Shown here: in pieces, positions 33,903 through 45,900 of the stretch
How positions within the stretch are numbered: the stretch's first letter is position 1
Layout: each line of letters opens with the position of its first letter
Assembly: GCA_018287875.1 (NCBI GenBank)
Contig: JAGVVL010000001.1
Location: 3,782,001 to 3,846,000, forward strand
DNA length: 64,000 nucleotides
Direction of reading: 5' to 3'
DNA from: Nigrospora sphaerica
Taxonomy: Eukaryota; Ascomycota; Sordariomycetes; Amphisphaeriales; Apiosporaceae
Position numbers and translations under genes: made by a program
Notes under the pieces: generated by a model
Databases searched by the model: none
Seen by the model: the letters and a program-made list of their open reading frames with translations, nothing else
Told to the model about the DNA's origin: nothing

Positions 33903-35287
33903 TCAGTAGGTACCGGCGGGCTTCGCATCGTCATCCTATTAGACTTTGAGTAAGTATCCACCGCCGCAGCGGGGCGGGCCAGGAGGGAAGGAACAAAAAG
34001 AAAAAGGAGGGGAAAGGCGTCTTACGCTGTAATCCACACTGTCGTGGTCGGCGCTGCTGCCGCCGCTGCCGCCGCCGCCGGAAGCCTTGGGCGCCGACGC
34101 GGGGGCAGGGCTGTCGTGGCCACCGCCCGACTGGGGCGCGGGAGCCGCCGGCTCAGGCTGGGGAGCGGGAGCCTCGTAGCCGCCGGCCATTCTCTTGATG
34201 TAGCCCAAGGCCTCGGCCAGAGAACGGCCCTGCGGTCAAGGTCAGTACTTTTCGTTTCCGGCGCGGGCAGGCTTCTCGTTCGGGACGGGGCATCTGTGTG
34301 GGGGGGGGAGGTCCTACTCACCTTGTAGGTTCGGTAGGTGTTCGCGGGCTTGGGTGCCGGCGTGGGCCGCCCGTAGCCCGCCGGCGTCGTCTTGGCCTGC
34401 GCGACGCTCGTTTTGAGCGTGGTGGGCGTGTAGGCCTTGGTCGCGGGCGCCTTGATCGGCTGCTCCGGCCCCTGGGCGGGCGTCTCCTTGGGCGGCGAGG
34501 ACTTGATCGTTTCCTTGGGAGGCGACGGTTGATCGTACCCCTTGGGTGTCTCGTTGGACGGCAAAGCCTTGGCCGTCTCCTGGTTGTACCCCTTAGTGGT
34601 GGGCGTATCCTTCGAGGGTGCAGTCGTGACTGTTTCCTTGGGCGGTGCTGGCTGGTTGTAACCCCTAGTAGGCGTATCCTTCACAGGTGCCGGCTGCTTA
34701 TACCCCTCAGAGGTCTCCCTAGGCGGCGAGGACTTGATCGTTTCCTTAGGAGGCACCGGCTGGTCGTACCCCTTCGTAGGTGTCTCCTTCGAAGGAGCAG
34801 TCTTCGCCGTCTCCTGGTTGTACCCCTTAGTAGTCGGCGTAACTTTTGGTGGCGACGTCTTCACCGTCTCCTCAGGAGGGGACGGCTAGTCGTAACCCTT
34901 AGTAGGCGTGTCCTTAGCGGGTGAAGTCTCCACCGTTTCCTCGGGAGGGGACGACTGATCGTAGCCCTTGGTAGGCGTGTCCTTGGCGGGCGATGTCTTA
35001 GCAGTTTCCTTTGCGGGCGGCGAAGCGTAGGCCGGGGTGGCCGGGGCCGGGGCCGGGGCCGGGGCCGGGGTCGGGGACGACTGCTGCTGTTGCTGCTGCT
35101 GTTGCTGCTGCTTTTTGGTCGTGGCGGCGGGGGCCGGGGCGGCGTAGGCGGGCGGGCTCCCGGCGCCGTAGTCGGCGTAGGCGGGGGCGACGTTGCCGTA
35201 GTCGGCCCGGGCCTGGTGGGCCGTGGCGGCCGACGCGGCCTCGAGGGCGGCGATGGTGGCGACGATGGCGGCAAAGACACGGGTCAT
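33903..35287 (-). CDS. Secreted tandem-repeat protein with in-frame TAG
   Basis: Probably a secreted or surface protein of unknown role. The signal peptide is MTRVFAAIVATIAALEAASA, followed by a Tyr/Ala/Pro-rich stretch, a run of ten Gln and a Pro-Ala run. Then comes an array of about 15-18-residue units of the type KETPTKGYDQPxPPKETxKSSP. Exons 35287-34322, 34229-34026 and 33903-33935 give 401 codons in one frame. The third exon begins DDDAKPAGTY, so the protein ends in an acidic tail after a Gly/Ser-rich segment. The repeat array is broken by TAG at 34886-34888, at the place where other units carry CAG (Gln). Either this is a nonsense change or the TAG ends a 48-base intron (34933-34886: weak donor GTGGAG, CTACTAAG branch). 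A third option is that translation stops after 133 residues. Without the stop the frame is intact on both sides, so any damage is minor. Confidence 0.65.
34335..35030 (-). repeat. Tandem repeat array coding for Pro/Lys/Thr/Tyr units
   Basis: About a dozen diverged units of roughly 45-54 bases on the minus strand, each reading as PPKET...SPxKxTPTKGYxQ or a shortened form. Units keep the frame and vary at synonymous and charged positions, as expected of a coding repeat that expands and contracts. The array includes the TAG at 34886-34888. Confidence 0.8.
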
Positions 35288-36934
35288 GGCGACGGACGGG
35301 GAAAAAAAGAACTGGTTGGGCGGTTGGGCGAAGGAGGGTGGAAAGGCGGTAGGGAAAAATCCGGGAGACGGGTCGTGGGTCGGAAAGGACTGTGTAGGAA
35401 AAAGGGGCAAAACGGGCAGGGCGAAGGGAGAAGAGGAAGCACGGTTGAGCGACGGTTGCTGAGATACTAGGCGATGATGAGGGGGAAAGGCTGGTTCCAG
35501 GACATGCCGATCAGCCTGTTCATATAGTCGACGGGCCCTCTCCCTCTCTCTTTTTGTGCCTCTGCCCGACTTGGACCGTCGTCGCGCGATAACCCCCGAA
35601 GCCGTCTTACATCGCCGTGCTGCCCTGGACCTCTTCCACATGTTGCGGTGTCGCCGCGTCCGGCGTCGAGGCGGTGGCCTCTTGCCCAATTTCCACCTTT
35701 ACCCCCTACCGGGCGCCATCACTGCCGCCTCCGCGCGGACGTGTGGCGCGAAGGTGAAGCTTCTGCGCCTGGCATGCCGCCACTCTCCCCTTCCTCCTTG
35801 GAAGCCTCTGCTCGAGAAAAAGGGGGAGTGCAGATCGGGCGCAAGCGCGCCCGGCCCGGGTTCCAAAAACAAAACAAAGTCTGGCCTTCGACGACGAGTC
35901 CCCCGCGAAGACGAACAAGGCAGCACCGGCCGGGGGCCTAGAGCAGGTCCGGGGCCGAGGGGTCGGAAAAGAGAGGGCGACGCAGGCATCCAGGGCTGTG
36001 CTGTCATCCTTCGGGCCAACTCGGACGCCACGTCCCGAAACTGGAGGCGCCTACAAACCGACGGCCCCTGTTCCGCCCTTGGTCGTCATTTCGAGGATCA
36101 AGCCGTGGATGACCCAGGCACCCGGCCTTACTTCAGCCGGCGAAACGGTTTCCTGGGCCGGCCGGTGCCCCCGTCATCTGGGGACCTCCCGGGCCACCCG
36201 TGGATTTGGAGGGTGCAAGGCGGTGTTTCGCGCCTGTTATTCGGGATGCCGCATAGGAGCGGAGAAGACCGAGTTATCAAACTCAGTTAGCGAACGCCGT
36301 GACCTCGCCAACTATGCAATCGCACAAAAGCAACCGTCGCAGACTGTATACATAATTACTTACATAACCTACTCGAGCCACCAAAGCCTCAGGGCTTTCT
36401 GAGCCGCGGGATGGGAGGTCTTTGCGGGTGGTGTCGTCGCCCACGCGTGGTCGCGTATCGGATTCGGCAACTCTTCCTCGTAAGATGTAATTTTACTCTA
36501 TTGGACCATCAGGCCGTCGAGGCATAGGGATCTATATAAAACAAGCCGACTCCCCGGACGTGAGACGCTTCCCAATGCGTGCCGCCGGGCCAAGAGCGCG
36601 GCGCCCTCTCGCGCCATGCAGTAATCGAGCACGCTATAAAACAAACAAATCAAATCCACCATGTGTCAAGTGCAGTACCCCGAGCCCGCGAGGCGACCCC
36701 TTTTAGATGCCAGGCTATGCTATGCCGCCGAAAGAAAAGAGGAAAAAAGACAAGCCAGAGGGTCGCCGTCGACGCAGCGGCCCAAAGACCAAACCCAAAC
36801 TCTAGGGCCGAAATTGCGGCTGGCCGAGCGGATCCGAAAATAGAAGCCCTCCACGAGACGACAGAAGCCGGACAGAAGCCGGACAGAAGCCGGACCCCAT
36901 GTAGACTCGCGCGGGGCGTAGCGCCGAGGCTTGT
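35288..36934. other. Upstream of repeat-protein gene, downstream of F-box gene, no gene supported
   Basis: The first 300 bases are the presumed promoter of the repeat-protein gene and contain pyrimidine-rich DNA on the minus strand. The frame 35556-36290 (plus) has no recognisable domain. A direct repeat at 36860-36895 is listed separately. Confidence 0.55.
36860..36895. repeat. 11-base direct repeat, three copies
   Basis: Three exact copies of GACAGAAGCCG followed by a partial fourth (GAC). It lies about 40 bases downstream of the F-box/WD40 stop codon. Confidence 0.9.
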
Positions 36935-39165
36935 TCAGATGAAGCCGGCGCCCCTTGCTACGTCCTCCATGGGCACGCTTTCCAGCGCGCTCACATTCTC
37001 GACCTGGGCGCCGAAATCCATGATGAGGATTTTGGGAGCCTGTCCGGTACTGACGATGCGGCGGTAGTCGCTCTTGGCGCTCAGCACCCAGCTCGAGTGC
37101 CAGCGTGGGAAGTCGAGGAGTTGGGCGCCGGTTTCCATGTCGAAAACCTTGATGTCGGTATCATAGCTGCCGCTAATCAGGCGACCGCTGATGCTGTCAA
37201 TGTGCAAACTTCGGACCAAGCTCTCGTGCGCTTGCATCTCGCGGATGCACTCTCCCGTGTTGGCGTCCCAGATGCGAATGACCTTGTCACTACCGGCCGA
37301 CGCAATGTACCGGCCGTCCTCGGAGAACTGGCTGCAGGCAAGCCCCTTGGTGTGGCCCACGAACTCCCGAATCACCTTGCCGCTGTCGATGTTCCACATC
37401 TTGACGCGGAAATCGCCCGAGCAAGATACCACCGTGTTGCCGCGCATTTGCACCGCATTGACCGGACCCGTGTGGCCCCGGAGCTGCCGGAGCAGCGCGC
37501 CCGTAGTGCGATCCCAAACACAGATGGTGATGTCTTTGGAGCAGGTGACAATGTGCTTGTCGTCGAACGCCAGATCCAGCACAGCGGCCGTGTGCCCTTG
37601 GAGTCGGCGGACCGGGCGGTAGCCCGACTTGATGTTGTAGATAATACACGACGAGTCCGACGAACCTGTGATCAGGATGTTTTCGTCGTACTGCAGGCAT
37701 AAAATGGACGCCTTGTGGTGCATAGGGAAGGAAACGGTCGCGGGAACCGACTCGTGAGCCCGGTCTTCGCCTGACGTAGATGCGAAGTGCGAGGGTTTGC
37801 CCGCGTCGTCGAACAATATCGCCGTCTCGTTGACTACCTCGGGCGGGCCGATGACGAGCCGGCACTCGAACGTGTGCATGTCCCAGATCCGAATTGTTTT
37901 ATCCCTCGAGCCCGTGATGATCTTGGACCTGCATGCTTGTCAGAATACCGACCTCGTGACGGTGCGCGGGGGTGGCGGCGCTTCTCTACTTACTCGTCAA
38001 ACTGAATGCAGTAGATGCTGTCCAGGTGGCCGTTCAGATAGACGGGGCGGGCCTTGTTGCCCTCTTTCCAGTGCTTGTCCAGCTCGTGCTTGGCGCGGTA
38101 GATGGCCTGCCAGTCGTTACCCGGCCGAATGTGTGGCACACCCAGGCCTTTACCCGTTGGCACGGGCGCGCCCGTGGCCACCGTCACCGTCTTTTCGCGC
38201 AAAAACGACTCGCGCCAGACGTACTGGTCTCTGGTCATGTTCCTCCAGGCCTGGGAGACCCCAGAAACGGCAGCAAGGTGACCAGCATCCAGGTACGCCA
38301 GAATCTGGAGGGCAAGCTCGGAAGGCAGTCGGGTAATGAAATCAACCCTGCTGATGAGCGAGTCTTGCGCCAGGAGCTCGGTGCTCGGATCCAGGTCGGA
38401 GGCCGGGGTGATGCTGATGCCGATGCCGCTCTCACGGTCGTTGGAGGACTGCTCGACCTGTGCTGCCTCTTGCTGGCGCGTGAAAGCAAGGTACTCGTTC
38501 TGGAGTGCCGCCGAAGCCTTGGCCGCGGCGCCCGTGTGCTGGGGGATCACGGGAGGCTCGAGCCCATGGCCCGGCACGGGTACCGTCGGGAAGTCGGTCT
38601 CGAGGGGCGAGTATATGGTCTCAAGACCACTCCGGCCGTGCAGCGCCAGGCGGGGATGGCGCAAGCTGGTGGCCTGTCGCAGTTTGTTCCAAGCTTGGTG
38701 TGCCGCCGTGGGCTTCGACGAGGCGTGGTGGTTCTCAGGGACGGCGAATTCGCCGGGCTCGGAGCAGCGCCGGTCGCGACGATAGACTATGCCCTTAACC
38801 AAAGTCATAGATGCGCGCCGGATCTTGCCTTTCAGCGAAGACTCGGACCGAAGACCGGCGCCGTGCTCGTGCTCGTCGATGGCGTGCTCGCGCAGATCGT
38901 TGGAGAGACGCGCCTCGGAGTCCTCGTCCGCATTCATCACGAGGGACTTGGGCCGCCGCCTCCACGACACCGTGGCGCTGATGCTGCGGGAGCGGCGAAA
39001 GTGATTGGAGGCCGTGTATGGCCTCGTGGGCTCGAGGTCGCCATCCTTGCCGACCCCGGCGGCGCCCGTGTCGTGCGAGAAGGCACTGGACGTCGAGGCT
39101 GAGGGCAGCGCATGGATATACAGGGCGTCAGTGGCCGGGGCCTGGGCCCAGGTGGAAGCCGCCAT
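36935..39165 (-). CDS. F-box and WD40 repeat protein (SCF substrate adaptor)
   Basis: Predicted substrate-binding subunit of an SCF ubiquitin ligase: the F-box binds Skp1 and the propeller binds phosphorylated targets. Exons 39165-37994 and 37928-36935 give 721 residues. The N-terminal 270 residues are low complexity and rich in Ser, Arg and Ala. The F-box lies at about 275-320 (ITRLPSELALQILAYLDAGHLAAVS, then W-R-N). Seven WD40 repeats follow from about 380 to 700: NGHLDSIYCIQFDE joined to SKIITGSRDKTIRIWD, HHKASILCLQYD, GHTAAVLDLAFD, GHTGPVNAVQM, GHTKGLACSQFS, AHESLVRSLHID, and a last blade WHSSWVLSAKSD...IMDFG. The single intron falls inside the first repeat (donor GTAAGT, acceptor ATGCAG). 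The order resembles beta-TrCP/Met30-type F-box proteins, but I cannot name the orthologue. A start 52 codons upstream (39321) is open but not better supported. Confidence 0.88.
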
Positions 39166-42100
39166 GTTGCCGTGTCGTTGCGTTCGAGGGCCGGCGGTGT
39201 TGGGTTTCCTGTGTTGGCGGGTGCGCGACAGTGTGGGTGTGGTCGAGGGCGCCAGACAGCGGAAGGGGGAGGCGGGGGGATCAGGGCGCTCAAATAGACA
39301 GAAATGCGGCAAGCAATACAAAAGGCGTTCGGGGGGAGGAGGATAACAAGGACCGTGTTGCCGGTCAGCGAGGCGGCCTAGGCTGGGCTGGTCGGACGGA
39401 GCGAGTAAGGAAAGGACGGCAGGACGGACAAGACGGGCAGCGGCAGTCGGCCCGTCGGTGTGCAGCGTGCTTGCCTCTTGGGTTGATTTCGCGCGCTGGG
39501 GGGGGGAGGGAAGGTAAGGAGGAGGGAGGGAACAAAAAGTTGTCGACAGGGAGCGAGTCGTGTTAAGGGTGGCGGGGGGGGAGGTCTTGCCTTCTTTTTC
39601 TTTTCCCTCTTCTTGTTATTCTTCTACTTCTTTTACTTCTTTTCCCTCTTACAGTTCCGCGACAGCAGCGCCAGTGGCGTCGGGAGGTTCGAGTGGAAAG
39701 CGAGGAAGCGAACGCGGGTGCTTCTGCAATAGCACACACAAAGAAGTAGGTACATCCCTACTTACCTTCTTACCTACTACCTACACCGTTCATTCGTCCG
39801 GTGGCTCCTTGGGCCATGTCTTTGACGGCGCACGAGACCCCCCTTGGCGGCACAGGCTGGTTGCCCAGCCTGCCGGCGCTGCTACAGCCCACAGTACGAA
39901 CGCTTTGAGTGTACCGAAGTATCCATAGATCTTCCTCCCACTGGGTCCTCGCTCGTCCCCTCCCCTCTGTAGATGCTACTGGGTTGGAGCGGCTTGAACG
40001 TGTCCCCTGCTCAGTCGGTGGCACAGACGACCGGGCGCCCCCCAAAAATGCAGATGCGCTCTAGCCGCACAGAAGACTAGCACAGTACCACTACATTTGA
40101 CTTTTACCTACTCCCACGCCAACAATGTCCATCCATCCCCATGGGATCGATGTACGCGGCAGGTAAGTAGGGCTTACCTTGCTGGACGTTTGTGGTTGTT
40201 TACGTATGGATTAATTACATATATACATCCTACATACAAGCCTCTCAGCAAGCACCTAACTATTAGTTATTCGTTGGTACTTAGATAAGTACATGTAGGC
40301 ATGCATGTACATAGGAAGGACGGCACCCCGATTCGTTCCACATGGCCACAAAGGAACGACCCAGCTTTTTTTTTCTTTCGATACAGGGGGGCCAAGGTAC
40401 CGCCGTCTCGGGGTCCTCTGCCTGGGGCCAGGGGGTAGGGCCCTGAGTGTCGGAAGGGGGGGAGGGCCTGGAGGCTGGCGGTTTGGAGAAAAATCAGGTA
40501 AGGGGCCTATCGTTGGCCACCGTCGTCTTTGTCGACCGCTGTCGTAGACGGGCGAAAACTGTTACAGATGGACCCCCCCGGTTCCGTACGTACGTCTATG
40601 CGTATAGAACCACTTAAAGTATGGAAGCAGGGATGGAAGGAGGGATGGAAGGCAAGTATACACAATCCTCCTCTCCATACCTTTTGTCCCCCCCGCCGTT
40701 CGCGCTTGTACCGACGGATGTATTCGTGGTTCCCAACCTAAACCGACCAGCCAAGGTTGGACCCGGCAATAGGCAAGCGAGCGCTCCCTTTTTTTTCTGC
40801 CCCTGTCGCCGCCCGTCGGCGTCGCTAGACCAGCAGCACATGGCTCTAAGGAAGCGGGAGGGTGTGTGATCTGTACGGCGCCCCAGGGCGCCCCTTGGCC
40901 GGCCTAGGCCGGCCCTCCGCAACCCCCCTCTTTCGCTACCCTCGACGACCCCCTCTTCGGGGCTGAGGTACATGCCTCATGCATATTCCAGGACCTCGGG
41001 CAAAGAGGCAGGCAGAGATCGAGAATGGGATGGATGCGGTCCGATATGCTCGGGAAGGCAATACTACCTCGCCAAATCCGATCCGCAGCCCTTTTCCCCG
41101 GTCGAGCGCTCCAATACAATCAAACCGAAAACGCCCCCAACCACTAGATCAGGTGTCTACCTGGTGCCGTTGGTGTCCCCTTTGTCGGTCGTGCCGTGGT
41201 CGCACGCATCTAGTTGTCGCTAGGTGTGTGGTGGGTGGTAATGGGGAGTCCTGCTTACATTTCACCACTACTTAGCACGCCTCCATCCTCCTAGCTGGGC
41301 CGATGATGCATCATCATACTCCACCCCCCGGGGCCCGTGTAGCGGTATACAAGCGGCAACCCACTATTGCCATCTATTGTCGGAAACTGCGGCTGCTGCA
41401 CGTTACCGTGTAGTTAGTCAGTATACTGGGTTTCACTCTACCCCCGGGGCGACCACCCACATCTTCTTGATCTGGACCAAGTGCAAAGAGTGACACCCCG
41501 AGGTTGGGTGTAATCATGCTTGCTCCCCGACAGAATACCGCTCGTCGTTCCACGGCTACCGAGCGAACCATAGACTCACTACCCGGGGACGCCATAGGTA
41601 ATCTCTAAACGCCCTTGCAGCCCACCCGCCGCCCGGTCCGGGGGAGGCGTAACCAACGGTACATACAGAACTATATTACATACATGGATGCTCTTTACTT
41701 TTGAGGTGTCTCCGATCTGCCTCGGTCCTGGCGCTTCCCTGACTAGTACGAAGTCGAGCCGACTCAGGCCCTTCATTGGCCGCGGATCCCGCGATTCATG
41801 CAGCCACTCGGGGCGCCATGTCAAGCCCCTGTTGATTCATGCCGAATCCATGGGCATCCGAACGGGTAGTAGTAGTAACCACATGTCGCGCATGGCGAGC
41901 TGGGCTTTAGCCTTATTACCTCCTCTGCTTACCCCCCCTTCTTCCTCCCCCCATGCTGCCCTTTGCCGAGCCACTGCCCAGCTTCCCGCCTCGCCTTGCC
42001 TTGCCTGTTCGGCCCAGCTGTCAAAGTTCCTGCTTGCCCTTGTTGGTTTGGGGTCCGCTCGCTTCCGTCGCCCGTCACCAGCCGGTCAGCCTCGACCGCG

Positions 42101-42908
42101 ATGGCGATTATGTCAGCGCTTCCCACCTGCTTGCCCGCGCATCATATTAGGCAGGTTGTTATCACCGTACCCGACCAGCCCGGGCTCGTACGTACGAGTA
42201 TTCTTGCGCATTGGCAGCCCATCAGCATACACTCGCTGACGGGCAGACTGGCTTCCAGGGCCTGTTGCAGCCCACCAGCCTGCTATTCATGCCTGTATAC
42301 CTACCTAGGTACACTTACACTCACAGTGCCCCCCTCTCCGTGTCACTTACACAAGAACTATTAAACTCCCCTCTTCCTCTCTCCCCCATCTTCCCCATGG
42401 AAAACGAGTCGTGACCACATCCACAACAGCATAGCATGAGACCAGTGAACGTGTCAGAGCCCGGGAAACTGCGGGTTTCTTTATTGTGGATAGGGTGTAT
42501 ATGCCTCTTCAAGCTCCTGCCCTTTCTCCCGCCTGAGAGAACGGGTTGTGGGCCGTGTTGGGAATGCGGCTTTTTTCATTAGATCCGGGGAAAAACAACC
42601 GCTGGCGTGTACTAACGCCCCCCAAGCGATGAATCATCATGTGTGCCGGCCAACCAACCGACCGACTGGATGCCTGGGTACTCAAGCAAGCATTGCGTGT
42701 CAACCATAACCTGAACGCCAAATCATGCACAAATTCCCGGCGGCAACCTGCTGCCTCCTCGACATTAAGAAAGTTCCTTGTGGAAGTCGAATGTAGATCC
42801 ACGCCAACAAGAATGCTGCGGCGTGACTCCCGTCACGCCGGCATGGCCAGCGTTATCAAAGAAGCGCACACCGCAGTGCTCGGCATGCGACACGTCTTGG
42901 CATTTGAG
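39166..42908. other. Intergenic region, 3.7 kb, gene-poor
   Basis: This is the upstream region of the F-box gene and the downstream region of kog1. It contains TAC/CTA clusters at 39740-39785 and 40160-40315, the palindrome at 40897-40914 and several homopolymer runs. Open frames are short and featureless. Confidence 0.55.
40897..40914. repeat. Perfect 18-base palindrome
   Basis: GGCCGGCCTAGGCCGGCC reads the same on both strands. Directly upstream, 40878-40893, is a short direct repeat of GGCGCCCC separated by AG. The position is intergenic, about 1.7 kb upstream of the F-box/WD40 start and 2 kb downstream of kog1. No function can be assigned. Confidence 0.9.
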
Positions 42909-45900
42909 CTAGAGCGAGTTCAGATACGCCTGTGATGTCTGCCCCGTACCATGTTAGCGATCTGCTACGAGGATATGCTTAGAAGCACAACAAGCACGAC
43001 ATTGTCTCGCAAACGGCCGTGGTAGCCCCTCCATCTGGGAAAAGCCAGCATCGAGTATAAGGAAAGACGCCACACTCACCTCCTGCGCGCACGTGAAAAG
43101 ATTGATATGCTGGTCACCGCGGGCTGCGCAGCCAAGAACCATGCGGTGTGGGTGGAAAGCCGTGGAGGCAATGGGTGCTCCGCGGCTTTGCTGAAGGAAG
43201 CTCGAGTACGGCTCCATCCGGGATAGCTCCTGGCCATCAAAGTTGAAGACCTTGACGCAATGGGCAGACGTACCGCTGAAGCGGGATTAGCACGAGTGCG
43301 AAAACAACGGCAGCATGGGGTACTTACACCGAGAACACCGGGAGGTGTTCGTGCGTGCTCGCCGTGCGCAGAGTATCCCGAGTCGTCTGCACCACCTTGA
43401 GAGGGGAATCCATCCGGATATCCCACAGCTTCACCTTGCCGTTGCGACTTGCACTCAAGAGCTCGCGTTGTCCGCCACGCTGCATGTGCACACTCTTGAT
43501 CCATTGCCTGTCCGAGTCATCTTTCCATTTCTTTACCATCGATTCCTGGGGGCGCAGACGCGTGTCAAAGACTCGGACGGCACCGTCTCCGAACCCGGCA
43601 ACAAACACATTGCCCGTCATCTGGTCCGAGGTGAGCGAGGTCACACATGAGCCCGATCGAGCCGGTATGTCCATCACGCATGTCTCGTACGCGGCTGCCC
43701 ACACCCGGATGACGCGGACGTCGCCGGCGACGAGGACTTTGCCGGTAACCTGTTGCCAATCGAACACCATGCCTGAATTGACATTGCTGGGGACCATATG
43801 CGTGAGTGCCCTCCAGGCAGAGGCAAGCTCCGTGCTTTTGTCCGACTCGTAGTTGCGGTAAATGCGTATGACACCGTCCGAAGACCCCGTCATCAGGAAA
43901 GCCGTGTCGTCCTCATTGATGAATTTCATGTCACTGATCTTGGACCCTTCCGGATTTCCATTGGAGAACCGCCCGATCCGCTGTTGCCTCTTCCAGTCCC
44001 AGATGTTGACCGTGTTGCCGTCATCTGCCACGGCGAGGTGGTCTTCGAATTGATGGAACGTCATTTTGGCGGGCTGTGCGTTGTTATTCATGATGGCCAG
44101 TTGGTTGTTCCACTTGTGCGTGCCCGCATAGTGCTTTTGCGGCTGCGTCTCCCGGAGAATGTTCTCGTTGCGGGAGCGTCTCCAGAGTCGTTCGTTGTAT
44201 TCCGTGCTTCCGGGCTCCTCGGCTTCTGTGGGCTTCATTTGCGGCTCACGAAAGTACTCGATCGACCAGTCCAAAAAGGTGCTCTTCAACGGGAGTTTGG
44301 GAGCTTCATCCAGATGGCGGTCTGTGAAACCGCCCGACACCGGCTCGTCCGCCACATGATAGCGACCCGAAATAGCAACCGGGTCGTTTTGTTCGGGGGG
44401 GGCAATCCAGTCCGCCGCCGAGCGTATCCGTTGGGAGCCGCTACGGACCATGCTGGAGCTTTGCGACGGGTTGGACCCATTGGGTCTCTCCTCTCCCCCC
44501 CATATGCCCGAGAAGAGAAGACTTGCAGTGCGTTTGAGCAGGCCCGGCGAAGGCTCTGGCGCCACCATATCGGAGGCATCAGAGCCCATCATGTTATTCC
44601 GAGAGTTCGAGTACTGCTTCCTGTGGCTCCTGCTCTTCCGCAAGCGCCTCTCGATGTCGTCCACCAAGCCGTGCGCCGAGACACCGACTGTCGACTCGAG
44701 CAAGGAACTGTGGACGTAGTCGACGATTAAGGAAGCATCTCGCTGAACCTCGGGGTGGGGATCGACGGTGAGGATCAAGATGTGCTTCCAACACGCTGCA
44801 AAGACGGTGTTGTGCGAGAAGCCCTGAGCGACAGCCCTAATGGTCCCATCCGCATTACGGTCTGCTGGTTTGGCGTAGTGAAGACCCATCTTGTGATCGA
44901 GGCCGTCGTCCCGAGGCGGGTGAGCCAAGTACTCCTTTTCCTCGGCGAGCTGCTCGTATGCAGTAACGAGGAACTTGCTTTCATATCGCACGACAAAGTG
45001 GGACAGGAAGACGATAAGCTCCTTGCGAACGAGCGGGCTCCCGTCGTTGGCCATGTCAAGGAGTGTCCAAGCAATCGATTCCTCGATGCGTGCCACCTCA
45101 TCCGTGAGGTCTGGGATGCCCAAAAAGGTCGTCATCGCATGGACAACGGCAGCTCGCACTTCGCAGCACGGATCCTTGGCCAGGATGGACAGCTTCATGG
45201 GCGCGTTTTCGCGGATGCCCCTCCACTTCGCCTCGGGAAGGTCAAGCCACAACTGGCTGAGGCACAGGCACGCCCACTGCCGCAAGAGCACGTTCTCGTC
45301 GTTTTTGAGGTGCACTAGGCAGTACAGCATGATATCTGTCTGGTTGCACACGACCTGCCCCGCCTTATAACCCTTGCACAGCATAGCCAAGACGAAGGCA
45401 CACATGGCTTTGTGCTCATCGCTATTCGCGACAGGCAGCCCCTCGGAGGGTTTCAAGATCTGGGAAAAGTAATTGTAACCACTGTCCTTGATCAAGTCCG
45501 GCTGGCAAGAGATGTCAACAGCCAAGATCCGGGTCCATATAAACACCATGACGGGTTTGAGCTCGGCCGCCGCCGATTGGAGCAGCTTGAGAACATACGG
45601 GAAAATCCCGATGCTGAGAGCAAGCTGAACGGCCCAAGGTCCCATATCCAGGAACCTGCCCAGCAGTATCAGAGCGCGAACTCGGTGTTGCTGACTGAGA
45701 AGGACCTGGAGAACGACGGGAAGCTGCTCGGGTGGCTTTTGCTGGGTTGCTTCACCCCGGGCGAGATAGACCTCGAAAGCGGTGAGCTGCTCCGTGAAAA
45801 ACGAGGAGCTTTGGAACTCGTATTCAATCCCTTCCGTCTCCTTCCGCTCAAGCATGGGCAGCTGGGCTAATGCGAGGTCCACGGCGAGATCCCAACTTTC

